NCBI RefSeq assembly: GCF_905475395.1
Contig: NC_058342.1
Location: 33,500,140 to 33,564,139 of the forward strand
DNA: 64,000 nt
Reading direction: 5' to 3'
Origin: Chrysoperla carnea
Lineage: Eukaryota; Arthropoda; Insecta; Neuroptera; Chrysopidae
The number at the start of each line of letters is the position of its first letter. The stretch's first letter is position 1. The notes beneath the pieces were generated by a model. It saw only the letters and a list, made by a program, of their open reading frames with translations, did no database searches and was not told the origin of the DNA. A program made the translations under genes and the position numbers. Below, one piece after another: positions 12,296 through 22,325 of this stretch.

Positions 12296-12607
12296 GGTAG
12301 TACTATCGGTATTAGACTTTGCATTCAGAATTTAATGACACTTGGCATAGTTGTCCATTATTATATCATAATTAACCAGTTCAATTTTTAGGGGCCTTCA
12401 GAGAACTGAAAAAAACATATTTTAAAGATATTTTAACATTGATTCTTATGGGAAATCACAGATTTTATTTCACAAAACTGGAAGTTCAGATTTTCAATTC
12501 TCTGAAGGCCTCTAAAAATTTAACTGGTTAATTATGATATAATAATGGACAATTATGCCAAGTTTCATTAAATTCTGAGTACAAAGTCTATTACCGATAG
12601 TACTACC
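12296..12607. mobile_element. TTAA-flanked palindromic MITE (piggyBac/Kolobok type)
   Basis: The 312-bp element starts GGTAGTACTATCGG and ends CCGATAGTACTACC. Each end is bordered by TTAA (12292-12295 and 12608-12611), the expected target duplication. The two arms (about 12296-12412 and 12500-12607) are near-complete inverted repeats: TTAACCAGTT / AACTGGTTAA, GGCCTTCAGAGAA / TTCTCTGAAGGCC. No transposase frame. Confidence 0.85.
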
Positions 12608-12934
12608 TTAAGTGGTTTGACACTAAGAACAAACGGTTTTAAAAATTGTCAAAATTCAATTGCAAGTTAAAGTAAAATGTTTTGATATTGACACAAACGA
12701 CACCTCACACAGATAGTTTTAAGATAGTATTTTAAGTTTATTTAATTTAAAAAAAAAATTAAACAGTGAATTTCTCATGGATTGAACTTTTGGGACTCGA
12801 ACTTTTAAGCGAGCTTAAAATATTTTCACTAATTTTAACCGATACGTGTATTTTGAGATTTTTTGATGTGTTATTAAATTTCGGTTATTAAGTAACCGAA
12901 AATCTTGAAAGTCTTCATATGTCTTCAATTTCGA

Positions 12935-13130
12935 TGAAACTCAGAATTTAAGGTAATCTTGACCCGAAAAACACAAAAATAGTATTCATTTAACGATTAT
13001 ACGACTAGTTTTCAAGATAAATAGATTCGAGAAATCGCTTTTCTCGAAAACTATTCACCCAATCATCAAATGGCCTAAATTTAGATAAGTGTCTTATTCA
13101 TATTTACCTTACCAAACTTGGAAGAGTGAT
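12935..13130 (-). repeat. Diverged 306-bp satellite monomer fragment
   Basis: The order of blocks (GATGAAACTCAG, AAGGTAATCTTGACCCGAAAAA, TTTAACGATTATACGACTAG, TTCTCGAAAACTATTCACCC) follows the satellite monomers at 14.7-15.3 kb in the same direction, but with many changes. Confidence 0.5.
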
Positions 13131-13204
13131 TTTTCGAAATCAATTTAATTTTCGTAGCTTTTGGGTCCTAATTATCCTCGCAAAAATTTCAAAAATTTTA
13201 TATT

Positions 13205-13330
13205 TTTATCACATATAAAGACACGAAGAGGTTACAGATAATTTGAGTCACAGAAGTGATGAAGTTGGTTACGTCCTAGACCGGATATCTATAGGACCCG
13301 GGCTCGAATCTCGGCTTTAAGGTAATTTTT
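13205..13330 (+). repeat. tRNA-like fragment (Pol III B box), SINE candidate
   Basis: AGTTGGTTA followed by GTCCTA...TAGGAC and then GGGCTCGAATCTCGG resembles a D-arm, an anticodon-type stem and a T-arm with B box (13301-13311). The anticodon loop is too long and no acceptor stem closes, so it is not a working tRNA. A tRNA-derived SINE remnant is the simplest reading. Confidence 0.45.
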
Positions 13331-14377
13331 TCGTTTCTTTCCAAAAATTAATATAAAACATTTTTTAACAGCTTTATTGAGTCCTAATTTGAACAATTCA
13401 TGGGAAATAAACAAATAGTATTTTTGATATGATCACTTTTTGTATCCAATTTGAGTGCCACAAAATATTTTAACGAATCCGTCCATAAAATATACCTTAA
13501 ATACGTAATATTTTCATTTTTTTTTTATAAATTGTATATTTTTTTTTTTTGTAGGTTATAAACCTTTTGTGTTGTTAATTTACGTATTTTTCCTTTTTTG
13601 GAAAAATTGGTTTCATTATGTGATATGAAAATTTGTTTTATTTCTTTCGTTTTGTTTTTAAAAATTTTTAATGCCATTTTACGATACAAATGAAATTTCT
13701 GGACTCTAATAATTCAACAGTAGGAAATGGAAATTGATGGAAGAGGAAGTGTCAAATTATTGAGAGTCCATTGTTTCTAATTGTATCTTTCAAAAAATAT
13801 TATAATAGAACATGAGTTTATATCCAGAAAAAGGTTTTTGATAATTCTAGATCGAAAAATAAAAATCTAAGTGTACTTAAATTACCATAGAATACATCAC
13901 CACATTTGATTACACAGCCAATTGACGTCATAATGACAGAGCAATATGGCGTTCATTGCATCCATCATTTTCGTCAAAATACGCGCGAAATTTGAATTTC
14001 TGTGTGTTAGAAACTGTTAATATCTCGAAAACGATAAACTTTACGAAAAAATCACTTAACTTGGTTCAAAAATTTGACATTTGATTTATTGATTTATGTA
14101 TTATAGTTTTTTTTGGATTAAAAATCCAAATTTGGATATTAAAGCGTGTTCTATTATTTTTCATTGTGTCCATATTTATTAATTTTGTTGCCATGTTTCG
14201 AGTGTGCCTATATTTTTTTAATTATTATACGAGTATACGTCTAAAAACAACAAATTTTTAATTATTTTAATATAAATTAATTAATTTTTAATAAGAATTT
14301 TTTTCACAAACAGTATTAGCATTATTTATATTTATAAAAAAAATTATCAAATATATATATTAATTTTATTGTGATTA
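13331..14377. other. Intergenic, nothing recognised
   Basis: Very AT-rich. No plausible gene or motif was found. Confidence 0.45.
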
Positions 14378-14379
14378 TA

Positions 14380-14565
14380 CAGCGTGTTCAAAAAGTTGCG
14401 AAATGATTCAATTACACTTCGGGGCTCGTACAATTTTTAGGTTTATGGTATAATCACAAAGACGGAATGAAAGAGAAATTTTTTTGATAGGATTTTTACC
14501 TAACTAAAATTTTTTACATTACTGAAGGATTTATTGATTCGTTCCAGAACTTTTTGAACACAGTG
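14380..14565. mobile_element. Mariner/Tc1-type MITE
   Basis: The ends are CAGCGTGTTCAAAAAGTT and AACTTTTTGAACACAGTG, inverted repeats with two mismatches over 18 bp. TA lies directly outside both ends (14378-14379, 14566-14567). The interior of about 150 bp has no coding capacity. TA target and this terminus style fit the Tc1/mariner superfamily. Confidence 0.8.
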
Positions 14566-14734
14566 TATATATTTTAGAGATTAAGATCTGATTTCATTAA
14601 TTCTATATTTAAAGGTTTTCGAGTCCAATGTTAGGAATTACATCAATTTTGATAAATAGACTATAAAAAATACCCGACAAATCGTCACTTGAGTCTGATT
14701 GCTGTATTTTTTTGCTGAGTTTTGTATAATTCCG

Positions 14735-15425
14735 AAGCAAAAAGTCATGATTTTTTAATTTTTTGAATCAAATTTACCATAAAAACTGAATTTTATCAAA
14801 TTCTTAAACAAAAAATTTTTTCCGATTTTTTCGATTTTTTCTAAGGGGTACCCCTTCAGAAAATTGCAAAAAATCGAAAAAAAATTATTGCCTCCGATTC
14901 GGATAAAACTCGGTACATAGGGTAATTTTGACCCAAAAATTACAAAAATCCAGTTTCTTTCACGATTAGGCGAATAGGTTTCCAGATAAAGTAAAAAATC
15001 GATCCGTGATATCGTTTTTCTCAGAAACTACTCGGCCAATCGTTAAATAAACATGATTTTTGAATTTTTTGGGTCAAATTGACCATAAAAACTGAATTTT
15101 ATCAAATTCCGAAACAAAAAATTTTTCCCGATTTTTTTGATTTTTTCTAAGGGGTACCCCTTAAGAAAATTGCAAAAAATCGAAACAAAATTATTGTCTC
15201 TGATTTGGATAAAACTTGGTACATAGGGTAATTTTGACCCAAAAATTACAAAACTCACTTCATTCGGTGATTGGATGCATAGTTTTTGAGTTATCGTACA
15301 AAATCCGATATGAAAAACGATTTCTCAAATGGATCTCACATAATTTCTTAGAAAATATTTCTATAGTAATCAATAGACCTGGATTTTTAGATCTTTTGAG
15401 TCCTTATTACAGTAAAAAACTATAA
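14735..15425 (-). repeat. 306-bp satellite, two monomers, reverse orientation
   Basis: Two units whose central palindrome AAGGGGTACCCCTT lies at 14843 and 15149, exactly 306 bp apart. The same monomer occurs in opposite orientation in the transporter gene's intron 3. Flanking sequence to about 15425 is more diverged. Open frames here (15043-15258, 15216-15425) are repeat translation. Confidence 0.85.
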
Positions 15426-16300
15426 AACTGAGACAAGAATTTTACTAAGACAAATATCGATAATCATAGAAAATCGGATAAACCAGAAAAATCGTAAAAA
15501 ACACAAAATTTGAGTTTGAGAGTTAGTGAAAGCAAATCTTAATCTGAAAATGTTTTTTCTTTATTGTGGGTGCAATGTTAATTGTAAAATGTTAACGTTT
15601 TTTATTATATTTTTTAAGTTTCTTCAAAACAAATAATTGTCTATGCTCATTATTGCGGATACAAGATTTTCAATCGAGTCCAGCCTCATCCTTTGATGTT
15701 TAATGTATTTTGACTTGCCATTTCATTCATTTTGTCTCAGAGAAGAATAATTTTCTCGGGAGAAAAGTTATCAAAATTCAATATTGGAAGCTTTGGGCAC
15801 TATGATAGCCTAGAGAAAGCTGATAAGTAAGAATGATAACTATTCGGACAAATTTACAAAAAGAAGCAAAAAAATTTTATATGAAGATTGCGTGACAGTC
15901 CTGAGCAAATTTTTGATGTCAACTCGTTCTAAAAATATTTTCATTTTGAACAGACTGTCGTCTGAGGAGCCTATAAAGCCATAGCTCATAAATTAGGGCC
16001 TCAGCCCACTGTTTACAATAATGAACATAGAATAATTATAACAAAAATTACTTAAATAAATGAAATACAGTATTATTATATGTAATAGTCGCCATTTTTT
16101 ATTTAAAATAATAAATAAATATATTATTTAGATAATAAAAATATGTATTTTTCATTTTTTTATTTTGACACCGGACATTCATTTGTTTCTCATTTCTCTA
16201 GGTGCTTTTTATAAATCAAGAATACAACTGATGATTCTAATGGGGAATAATCCTGATGTCGAATTGGCCATATTACCCATAAAAATGTAAAATAAGACTT
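15426..16300. other. Intergenic, nothing recognised
   Basis: AT-rich DNA without recognisable genes. It holds a moderately GC-richer piece (15640-16020), probably an old repeat. Confidence 0.4.
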
Positions 16301-16304
16301 GATA

Positions 16305-16555
16305 CAATGACAACCTTATATTTTGATGGTAATTTTTATAAACTACAAGATTGTCTAAATATTTTAGATAGTTTTTTATCACACTCTCTAGATTTTTTGA
16401 TATAGAAATATCCAATTGAAAAGGATAACCTATATGATTCATAGCTTTTTCATCCAACTTTGAACGATAAAATAACCATAAAAAGCCCGATGACCTAGAA
16501 ATTTTTTTCTGATTTCTGAAAACTGTGTTAATCAAAAAATGTATTTATAAAGTTT
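16305..16555 (-). repeat. Family A repeat, 5' half, reverse orientation
   Basis: On the minus strand this holds the longest family A open frame (16209-16535): F-Y-R-S-K-L-D-E-K-A-M-N-H-I-G-Y-P, then ISKNLESVIKNYLKYLDNLV. Together with the forward 3' half at 16815-17125 it forms a head-to-head broken arrangement. Confidence 0.75.
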
Positions 16556-16814
16556 TATTGAAATTTCTAGTATTATTCAATTCTTGCATATCTCGTTAAG
16601 TAGAAATTAAGATTGCATGAATTGAATAAAAGCAATTTATTGATTAACTACTGATTCCGATAACCACACGCTGAAACCTTCACCCGACAAAAACAATATA
16701 ATAGAACTTTATAAGTTATCTCTCTCTCCGTATCTAACCATATAAATGCCAACAATCATACGTACACACTGAATCATATAAAAATGCTCCAAATTATATG
16801 TAGGTACAGTCGAA

Positions 16815-17128
16815 TACCATCAAAATAAAAGTTTGTCGATGATATCAAAACATAATTTTTATTTAATTATGAGTTCATCAAAGATCCATCATTTGATGAA
16901 TAGAGACGACTATAGTTAGTTTATTGATGATTGGAGAGAGATATCTATATTATCAAATTTATAAGCAACACTTGCACATAATATATTATATATTTTTGTA
17001 GTTGTGTGGTATTATAAAGCTAAAAAAAATCACATTATTTGACTACAAAGCATGTATTTGGTTTGTATGTATGTATCGTGTAATAAACCAAAATTTTTGT
17101 ACAATACTGTAGGTTTACAATCACCCTA
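16815..17128 (+). repeat. Family A repeat, 3' half
   Basis: Begins at CCATCAAAATAAAAG, passes the GATGATATCAAAAC and GAATAGAGACGACTATAG blocks, and ends with GTGTAATAAACCAAAA and TACTGTAGGTTTACAATCACC, the conserved family A 3' terminus. Confidence 0.75.
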
Positions 17129-17394
17129 AATGGATCGTTGTGTACTTATACCTAGAACACATGCGTTCACATAAAATGAACATTATAATTTATCATTAGA
17201 TTAATAATTACAAGCTATTCATGTCGACATATTCAAATGATATATTATATGGCTACCAGATGGCACCATAATATCAATAATAATTAGTACAACAGATGAT
17301 TCTAAAAATGATCATGTCTCGTTCATTGCCGACCAGATTTAAAAAATGGTTCAAGTTGCAGCTACCAATCAGGGCTACCAATTTGGTACTACCC

Positions 17395-17695
17395 CACTGT
17401 GTAAGGCGTTTGTCTTTGTCTGTTGGTCCATTTAGACTTAGGTTGCGGGTTCGAATCCAGGCAGCGGCAGTGTGAACAATTTATAATTAATGGGAGTGCA
17501 GAATTGATCACATTATCGTCGCTTGGATAAGAACGAAGTAACCGAATCCACCCACATCAAAATGTAATTGTAAATATGTTTGTAATTAAATAAATAAAGA
17601 TTAACAATTAATGATGTGGGTGGCCTCTGTTATAGGCATATATGTCAGAGAAATGGAGGTTAAATCCCATTATTATTATTATTATTATTCATATT
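17395..17695 (+). mobile_element. tRNA-derived SINE with ATT-repeat tail
   Basis: A good Pol III B box, GGGTTCGAATCC (17447-17458), lies inside a tRNA-like head starting near 17395. An unrelated body follows, then a 3' tail of ATT units (about 17669-17689). Within the body CCACCCACATC (about 17548) and GATGTGGGTGG (about 17612) can pair. Head, body and simple-repeat tail are the standard SINE plan. Confidence 0.65.
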
Positions 17696-17984
17696 GAATT
17701 CTTAACCAATGACACAACTGGATTAATCCCGACTAAGTTACATATAAAAATTAAAAAAAAAACACTTAATGATATATGACATATTTAATAATTTCGGGGG
17801 GACACTCTGTGATGTGAACACAAGTATTTTGCGTTTAATTAATTTATGTTATATAATTTATATTACAATATAATAATCATGACGTCATCATTGAACGAAA
17901 AATTCTCTTATTGTAAATAGACAAGATGAAAAGTTTACATTCATCGGAAAAAGTATTCTCATTTTATATATTTTGTCTCGAGCC

Positions 17985-18220
17985 TGTTTTTTCCGGGGAA
18001 TGCGAAAAATAGACTCACGGTCTAAAAATATACCGCTAGGGAAAAAATCTGCTAAAGTATTAATATTAAGATTTAATTTTGTTTATTATGCAATTTGTAT
18101 ATCATATATGTAAACAAATTGCCTATAAATAAAAAGAAAGGAATTACTATTGATTATACCAATCTTTATCAATCTTTACTTTTAAACCCAGCGAAGCGGG
18201 TGGGTATCACTCTAGTTAAA
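17985..18220 (+). repeat. Fragment related to the Helitron-like element at 32.4-33.3 kb
   Basis: CTCACGGTCTAAAAATATACCGCT is almost the same as the sequence at 33040. Near 18191 a CCAGCGAAGCGGGTGGGTATC block leads to CTAGTT, a terminus style common to many insect dispersed repeats. The open frame at 18095-18379 has no family resemblance. Confidence 0.4.
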
Positions 18221-18529
18221 CGAATAAAATCCAATGGAAAAATTTTTCCCAGCAAAAGTGATTTTATGATCTTGTCTAATAGAATTCTGTATTTGAAGGA
18301 TAATTATTTAGTTGAAAAATTTGACAAAATGAGTGGGCTTTATATATATGATACAAGGAAAATTAACTTTTCAAGATGAAAATTACGTTACTTCTACGAA
18401 AATTATATTAATATGATATTTCAAATCAGAGATAAAAATGACAAAATTTAGTTATGACAAAACATATTTTTAAGGCTATTTAATTTTAGGATAAAATACG
18501 GTATATACGGTCTTTGGAGGACAAGTAAA

Positions 18530-19088
18530 TAACAAGTGAAGGCAAACAATTGACTGAGTAAATTGTTGAAATACCATGTATAGACAGTTTTGATTACGGA
18601 ATCGTTTGTTTTTTACTTCATGTAAGCAAAGAAAGATATCCACTCTTAGATAGCCACACATTCATAACTGATATTCCCATATAATACATACTAATACATC
18701 TAATTTGCGTCTTCGTGGGTAAACAGTGATGTTTACAAAAAAATGTTTCAAACAAAAGTTTTTATTTTTTTATAAGGAACATTTTTTATATTTAAACTTT
18801 TGTTCTATCTCTAAAGGTTTACAAGATGGATCCTACGAACCCAAGACCCAATTGACCTATGTTGCTCATTTACGAACTCGCTCTCACTTTTTATGTCCTG
18901 ATACCTCGTTTTTGAGTTATCGTGATGACAGACGGGCAGACGACAGACAGACAACCGAAAATGGACTAATTAGTTGAACACCTATACCAAAATTTTGTTG
19001 GTAGCATCAATATTTTTAAGCGTTACAAACATGGGACTAAACTTAGTATACCTTGATATATTTCATATATACATGGTATAAAAATAAT
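18530..19088 (+). repeat. Family B repeat, copy
   Basis: Nearly full-length. It starts GTGAAGGCAAACAATTGACTG and has ATACCATGTATAGACAG near the start and TATACATGGTATAAAA at the end; ATACCATGTAT and ATACATGGTAT are exact reverse complements. Internal blocks: AACAGTGATGTTTACGAAAAA, CCTACGAACCCAAGACCCAA, GACAGACGGGCAGACGACAG, GGACTAAACTTAGTATACCT. Frames inside it are not genes. Confidence 0.8.
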
Positions 19089-19309
19089 TAATTACGAGTT
19101 ATCTAATATTAATAATAATTTGCATCCTTAAAAAATTAATTATTTTACTTCAGAAAATGGAAAGCAATTAATATCGAAGTCAATTCGACTGAAACTTTAT
19201 TACACTGTAAACAAAAAATAAAATACACGACCGTATACTCGATTCATCTTTAAATGAGGGGCTACCGTTTCTTTTATGAATATTAACAACATAAATAATT
19301 ACATACCCT

Positions 19310-19556
19310 TCTGATGAACAGAGACGACTATAGTTAGTTTATTAATGATTGAAGAGAGATATCTATATTATCAAATTTATAAGCATCATTTGCACACAAT
19401 ATATTACATATTTTTGTAGTTGCATGGTATTGTAAAGCCAAAAATAACTCACTATTTGACTACAAAGCATGTATTTGGTTTATATGTATGTACCGTGCAA
19501 TAAACCAAATTTTTTTTACAATACTAAGTAGGTTTACAATTACCTTAAAAACAAAA
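19310..19556 (+). repeat. Family A repeat, 3' part
   Basis: GATGAACAGAGACGACTATA to the conserved 3' end GTAGGTTTACAATTACCTTA. The 5' half is missing. Confidence 0.75.
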
Positions 19557-20004
19557 ACTATCGCATTATTGTCTTCACTTTGCTTGCCCTTAATTATGGA
19601 CCCATTTGTTTTTTCATGGGTGTTCAAATTCATGGGTTTTAATTTTTTCGTAATTTTTTTTCAACTCAAGTTACTTCCGTTTTTGAATCCGACTGGGTAG
19701 TTCCAGAGATTAGTCATTTAAGAAAATTCTAGTTTAACTTGTATTTCATTCGTTGTGTATTTTTGGAGCTAATATGTTGTTCTATACGCTCAGTTTCTCT
19801 CAGCATTGCTTAGATATGGATAAATTTTATATAACGGTGGAAAAAAAATGACCCCTATGGTGATAATTATCTGAGAATATGATAAATAATATTCCAGTTG
19901 AATGAGTATGTCAAAATTATTAACATATCCATAAAATATAAAAGCCCCATATAAACACTAATTCAATTGTTCTTTTAAATGTCTGATAGAAAGTTTTCGT
20001 TTTC

Positions 20005-20435
20005 CATGGTTATGTTAGGTTAGAGTGGCTGCCCTTGGATGGGGCATACTTAAACCATAGGGTCCGTTATGATACCGTAAATGGGTTGGCCCATCCCCGG
20101 CTTCTACTCCATGAACCATTTGGAGCTATGTAAGAACAGCAGGAGAGCTTTGACGTCGACGGACTTTAGATCGGAAAGGTCGTCAAAGAGAGGCTGGCTC
20201 AAGTAAGTCCATTTCTTCATGGCAAAAACTGGGCAGTGAAAGAGAAGATAAGACATTGTCTCCTCCTCGTCATCACTGTGACAGCTCCTACAGTAGGCGT
20301 GATACACTGCCAGGCCCAAACGTTTAGCATGCCTGCCGCCCAACCAGTGTCCTGTAATAGCCGCAACAACTTTGCGAACAGAGGCACTTGGAAGTGATAT
20401 AAGATCTTCAGAACGCCTGCCCAAGTCTTAGGTAA
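20005..20435 (-). pseudogene. Non-LTR retrotransposon 3' end (RNase H C-terminus and 3' UTR)
   Basis: The minus frame 20424-20104 reads ITGHWLGGRHAKRLGL, then CRSCHSDDEEETMSYLLFHC, then ...KWFME and a stop. T-G-H-x(6)-H plus a C-x2-C-x(4)-E-E-x-T-x3-L-x2-H-C pattern is typical of the end of ORF2 in Jockey/I/LOA-like elements. The 3' UTR continues to about 20005 and ends (minus strand) CACTCTAACCTAACATAACC. 5'-truncated. Copies at 38156-38420, 45898-46235 and 60415-60830. Confidence 0.85.
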
Positions 20436-20930
20436 TCAAATTTTATGAACCAAACTTAGACACTCAACTTTTTTTTTTCTTTCTAGGGTTTCAAGTTGTG
20501 GGAATAAATGATTTTTTTTTATTGAATTAGAAAGTTATTCGCCCGATTTTCAAAGTTCGTATTCACCACAGCTTATTTCTTTTATCTATTTATATTCGTA
20601 TTTTATCTTCAAGTGCATTATATCTAATATGAAACTGTGCTCACGTTCTTGAAAACGTTAAAATTTGTAATTTTTTGCCTTCATCAACTTATCGTTAAAG
20701 CTAATTTCCGGTTAAGTTACATAATTTGTCCGGTTAAGTTACATAATTTTCTAGTACTAATTTTATTCTTATTTTTCGTCTACATTCATGAAGTTATAAC
20801 AAAATTCATCATCAAAGTTGAAAAAAGATAAAAATAATTTCAACCCTAAATCTACCCTGCTCTTACATCCCTTCCTGGATGGAAACACTTGGTTTTTTTC
20901 TTTTCTATGCCATTGCTTGTATGTTTTCTT
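20436..20930. other. Intergenic, nothing recognised
   Basis: No gene. A short direct duplication of CCGGTTAAGTTACATAATTT occurs at about 20708 and 20730. Confidence 0.45.
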
Positions 20931-20934
20931 TCTT

Positions 20935-21432
20935 TAAAACTAGTGAAAACAAACAATTGACTGAGTTAATTGTTGAAATACCATGAATAGACAGTGTTGA
21001 TGACTCTATCACATTACACATACATACATATCACACATACATAACTGATATCCCCACATAATACACACTATATAATTTCCGCCTAATTTGCGCACTCACG
21101 GGTAAACAGTGATGTTTACGAAAAAATGCTTCCAACAAAAGTTGTTCTATCTCTTACGGTTTACAAAATGGATCCTACGGATCCAAGACCCAATTGACCT
21201 ATATTGCTCATTTACGAATTCGACCTCACTTTTTACATCTCGAGTATGCTGTCAAAATTTCAGCTTGCTTTCTTTTATCGTTTGTGAGTTATCGAGTTGA
21301 CAGACGGACAGACAACCGGAAATCGACTAATTAGGTGATTTTATGAACACCTATATCAATTTTTAAGCGTTAGAAACTTGGGACTAAACTTAGTATACCT
21401 TGCATATTACATATATGCATCGTATAAAAACG
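20935..21432 (+). repeat. Family B repeat, copy
   Basis: Same block order as the 18.5 kb copy, from AGTGAAAACAAACAATTGAC to CATCGTATAAAAAC, with small internal deletions. Confidence 0.8.
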
Positions 21433-21837
21433 AAATTTATTTTATGCGAATATTTTTCGATATAATAACGCCGTCTTATACTAGCTTAATATTACGTGTA
21501 CTTATGATATGACTGACTGATTCAGTGCTCGAAACCTACTCCTTAGAACAGTGGATAATAATAGAAGAATCCCTAAATGGTAACCCACATCCAAAGTGAA
21601 GTATAAGTATTATCTACAGGAAAAATTCCTGTATTACATTCCATAGGAAATTATATTACCATTACATTTCTATATATAATTCTAATTCTAGAAGAATGTT
21701 TTCGAGAAAATATATTATATAGTCTTCGAGAAAATTTATTTTAAATATACAAGGCGTATAAGTGGGGGCGTTTACAGGAGGGTTAAAATATTAAATATTA
21801 TAAAATAAATAATATTTTACAAACATTTTATTTAGTT

Positions 21838-22325
21838 TCACCTGTCCCGTTGTCTGTCTGTAATCAAATCTTGCAAGACTTTCGATTGAGCTGAAATTTT
21901 CCATGCACATTTAGTTTGGATGACAATACATGGTAAGGTTTTGGCGTCCTGATTTTCCCGTCGCTTCCACCATATTTGATATATATACATTTTTTTAGTC
22001 TTAAATTAAAAATTTTAACAAAAAATACTTTTTAAGGGGCAAGCTTTTATTGTACTAAAAAGTAGAAAAAAAAGTTTTATCTATGAATCACTAATATCCG
22101 ACTATTTTTAAAAGCTTGAGGCACTTAATGTCAAGAATGAATCGAAAAATAATTAGGTATGTGGAGTAGATGAGGCGTTCCGATTCATTTTTGATAGTTT
22201 TAATTGAGCGCCTCAAGCTTTTACAAATAGTCGGGTATGACTTACTCATAGATAAAATTATTTTCTACTTTTTAGTACAATAAAAGCTTGACCCTTAAAA
22301 AGTATTTTTTTATGAAACTTTTTAT
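21838..22325 (-). mobile_element. Foldback element, copy 2 (reverse of copy at 2.3 kb)
   Basis: Starts with TAGTTTCACCTGTCCCGTTG, the complement of the copy 1 tail. It then has the large inverted repeat (about 22020-22145 against 22165-22315) with AAGCTTTTATTGTACTAAAA / TTTAGTACAATAAAAGCTTG arms. Confidence 0.75.

Noticed and set aside
13256..13320. tRNA gene
   Set aside because: Has a B box and some stems but an oversized anticodon loop and no acceptor pairing; kept as a SINE candidate.
18095..18379. 94-residue open frame
   Set aside because: No family resemblance, and it overlaps repeat sequence ending in CCAGCGAAGCGGG...CTAGT.
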